Source of the DNA: an uncultured Collinsella sp.
GTDB lineage: Bacteria > Actinomycetota > Coriobacteriia > Coriobacteriales > Coriobacteriaceae
Direction of reading: 5' to 3'
Length of the DNA: 6,355 bases
NCBI GenBank assembly: GCA_958446785.1
Contig: CAUCXP010000093.1
Span: 1 to 6,355 of the forward strand
The notes under the pieces are model-generated. The model made no database searches. It was not told the origin of the DNA and saw only the letters and a program-made list of their open reading frames with translations. This document shows, one piece after another, positions 5,280-6,355 of the stretch (position 1 is its first letter; every line of letters begins with the position of its first letter). The position numbers and the translations under genes were made by a program.

Positions 5280-6287
5280 TTACTCGGCGTGCGCGTAATC
5301 CACCTTGGCGCGGCGGGCGGTAGCCTTTTCCCAATCGCTGGTGCCCTCAAAGACGTCCTGTTTGTAGGGATTGCGGCCGAGCTTCTTGGCACGGTAGACG
5401 ATGTAGATGATCGCGGCGACGTTGGCGACCAGCGCGGCGATCGAGACCGCGGTAGCGGCGCCGGGGTCGAGCGTGGAGTGGGTCACAAAGATGGACTCCT
5501 CCTGGAAGTACGGGAATACCTGGGCAAACATGCACCAAATAGCCAGCGTAAAGGCACGGTTCTGGATCCAGCCGCCCTTGTTCCAGATAAAGGCGGCGAC
5601 GGTGGGCGCCAGCAGCAGTGCAAAGCCGCAGAACCAGGAGTGGGTGGGCAAGCAGTTGTAGGTGTAGCAGAAGTTCCAGATATCGTAGGCGATGATGTAG
5701 ACCCAGGTCATGTCGGGCCACAGCATGTCGGTCTTGTCCTCAGAGGCGTAGACACTCCACCAACCGGTCATGCAGAAGATGTTGATGATACCGGCGATGC
5801 CGTTGAACACGTTGTTCCAGCCGGCGAGCTGCGTGGCGCCCTCGGAGGTGACCCAGGTGGACTCGCCCAGGACAAAGAAGTGATAGGCGCTCTCAAAGTC
5901 GGACACGACGGCGATCATGATGTTGATGGCGACGATCACAAACGGCCACGCGCGGAACCAATGCGCCTTGCCGATCTTGCCCCACTGGTACTTAATGGCA
6001 ATGAAGCCCCAGCAACCGGCCAGCGCCGCGTATACCTTGGCGTAGTGGAACCAGCTGTTCTGGTACACATGGGTGGGGTTGGTGAGCGCCCACTCGGCAC
6101 CCTGTGAGACGCCGATGGCGATAGCGACGCAGTAGATGGTCATGGCCAGCGGAGCCACGCCAAAGATGATGGCCGCGCCCAGCTTGGTGCGGCGGCCGAC
6201 CTCGTTGAGCACGATCAGGCCAATAAAGACCATGGCCCAGCCGGCCCAGTGGATAAGGGTATTGCTACCCCAAACATCGAACAGCAT
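5280..6287 (-). CDS. DUF5692-like multi-pass membrane protein
   Basis: This 335-residue protein is very hydrophobic and rich in Trp, Tyr and Phe, with about eight to nine membrane segments from residue 10 to about 295. It then has a basic, soluble C-terminal tail (YRAKKLGRNPYKQDVF and following). I recognise the overall pattern as the DUF5692 family of gut anaerobes, whose function is unknown; I cannot confirm this by search. Features seen include MLFDVWGSNTLIHWAGW at the start, a polar, aromatic stretch with DIWNFCYTYNCLPTHSWFCG in the middle, and HSTLDPGAATA before the last helix. Conserved-looking Trp, His, Asp and Cys residues within membrane regions suggest a channel, carrier or sensor rather than a structural role, but no substrate can be named. 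ATG 6287 is firmly set by AAAGGAG six bases upstream. It is followed by its own terminator and seems to be transcribed alone, unless an upstream gene lies beyond the window. Confidence 0.92.
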   Translation of the reverse strand: MLFDVWGSNTLIHWAGWAMVFIGLIVLNEVGRRTKLGAAIIFGVAPLAMTIYCVAIAIGVSQGAEWALTNPTHVYQNSWFHYAKVYAALAGCWGFIAIKYQWGKIGKAHWFRAWPFVIVAINIMIAVVSDFESAYHFFVLGESTWVTSEGATQLAGWNNVFNGIAGIINIFCMTGWWSVYASEDKTDMLWPDMTWVYIIAYDIWNFCYTYNCLPTHSWFCGFALLLAPTVAAFIWNKGGWIQNRAFTLAIWCMFAQVFPYFQEESIFVTHSTLDPGAATAVSIAALVANVAAIIYIVYRAKKLGRNPYKQDVFEGTSDWEKATARRAKVDYAHAE

Positions 6288-6293
6288 GCTGCT

Positions 6294-6300
6294 CTCCTTT
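6294..6300 (-). promoter_or_regulatory. Strong Shine-Dalgarno sequence of the DUF5692-like gene
   Basis: AAAGGAG on the minus strand, with a 6-base spacer before ATG 6287. This near-ideal site decides the start. Confidence 0.9.
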
Positions 6301-6305
6301 CACAA

Positions 6306-6333
6306 GCCCGCGGCCCCTCTTCTGATCGCGGGC
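6306..6333 (-). promoter_or_regulatory. Leader hairpin or operator upstream of the DUF5692-like gene
   Basis: GCCCGCG (6306-6312) and CGCGGGC (6327-6333) form a perfect 7-bp GC stem around a 14-base loop, ending 5 bases before the Shine-Dalgarno sequence. A second exact palindrome, TTTGGCCAAA, lies just beyond at 6336-6345. With no T-run after it on the minus strand, it is not a simple terminator; a leader structure or regulator site is possible. The promoter itself is probably near or beyond the window edge. Confidence 0.45.
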
Positions 6334-6355
6334 AGTTTGGCCAAATGTCGTCAGT

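Noticed and set aside
5259..6107. A 282-codon open frame on the + strand opposite the DUF5692-like gene
   Set aside because: It lies antisense to a membrane protein with clear helices and a strong ribosome site; its translation is Gly/Asp/Val-rich low complexity typical of the reverse strand of GC-rich genes.

Overview
The window looks like a piece of a high-GC, Gram-positive gut anaerobe, most likely Collinsella or a close relative (Coriobacteriia, Actinomycetota). This rests on the GC-rich codon use of the two long flanking genes, the Actinobacteria-like ClpB, and the combination of a DUF5692-type membrane protein with a single-pass surface protein. The genus is an inference from family knowledge, not a proven placement.

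Layout, left to right. (1) Bases 2-1522, + strand: the 3' part of the ClpB disaggregase gene (end of D1, M-domain, complete D2), closed by a strong intrinsic terminator at 1567-1601. (2) Bases 1654-1848: a 64-residue Pro/Lys-rich, acidic protein of unknown function. Its stop codon runs straight into the first copy of a short hairpin repeat (1847-1883). (3) Bases 1884-2055: a control region dominated by a perfect 25-bp inverted repeat with a TATAAT box at its centre. (4) Bases 2056-3408, + strand: an AAA_14/DUF4143 ATPase whose codon use differs from its neighbours. (5) Bases 3409-3549: a convergent junction holding two further copies of the same hairpin repeat, facing each other. (6) Bases 3550-5037, - strand: a 495-residue single-pass membrane protein with a long acidic cytoplasmic N-terminus. 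(7) Bases 5038-5279: an intergenic region with a small palindrome and a strong minus-strand terminator. (8) Bases 5280-6287, - strand: a DUF5692-like multi-pass membrane protein with an excellent Shine-Dalgarno sequence and a hairpin just upstream.

The genes do not form one operon or a visible pathway. ClpB is core proteostasis and the two minus-strand genes are separate membrane-protein units. The ATPase sits between copies of the hairpin repeat and behind its own palindromic promoter region, so it reads as an accessory insertion in an otherwise ordinary chromosomal segment. The most distinctive signals are the repeat family (three copies in 1.7 kb, one pair inverted, with a compensatory base-pair change in the stem) and the palindromic promoter of the ATPase. 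No RNA genes, CRISPR array or recognisable transposase are present, and no stretch longer than about 250 bases lacks a gene.
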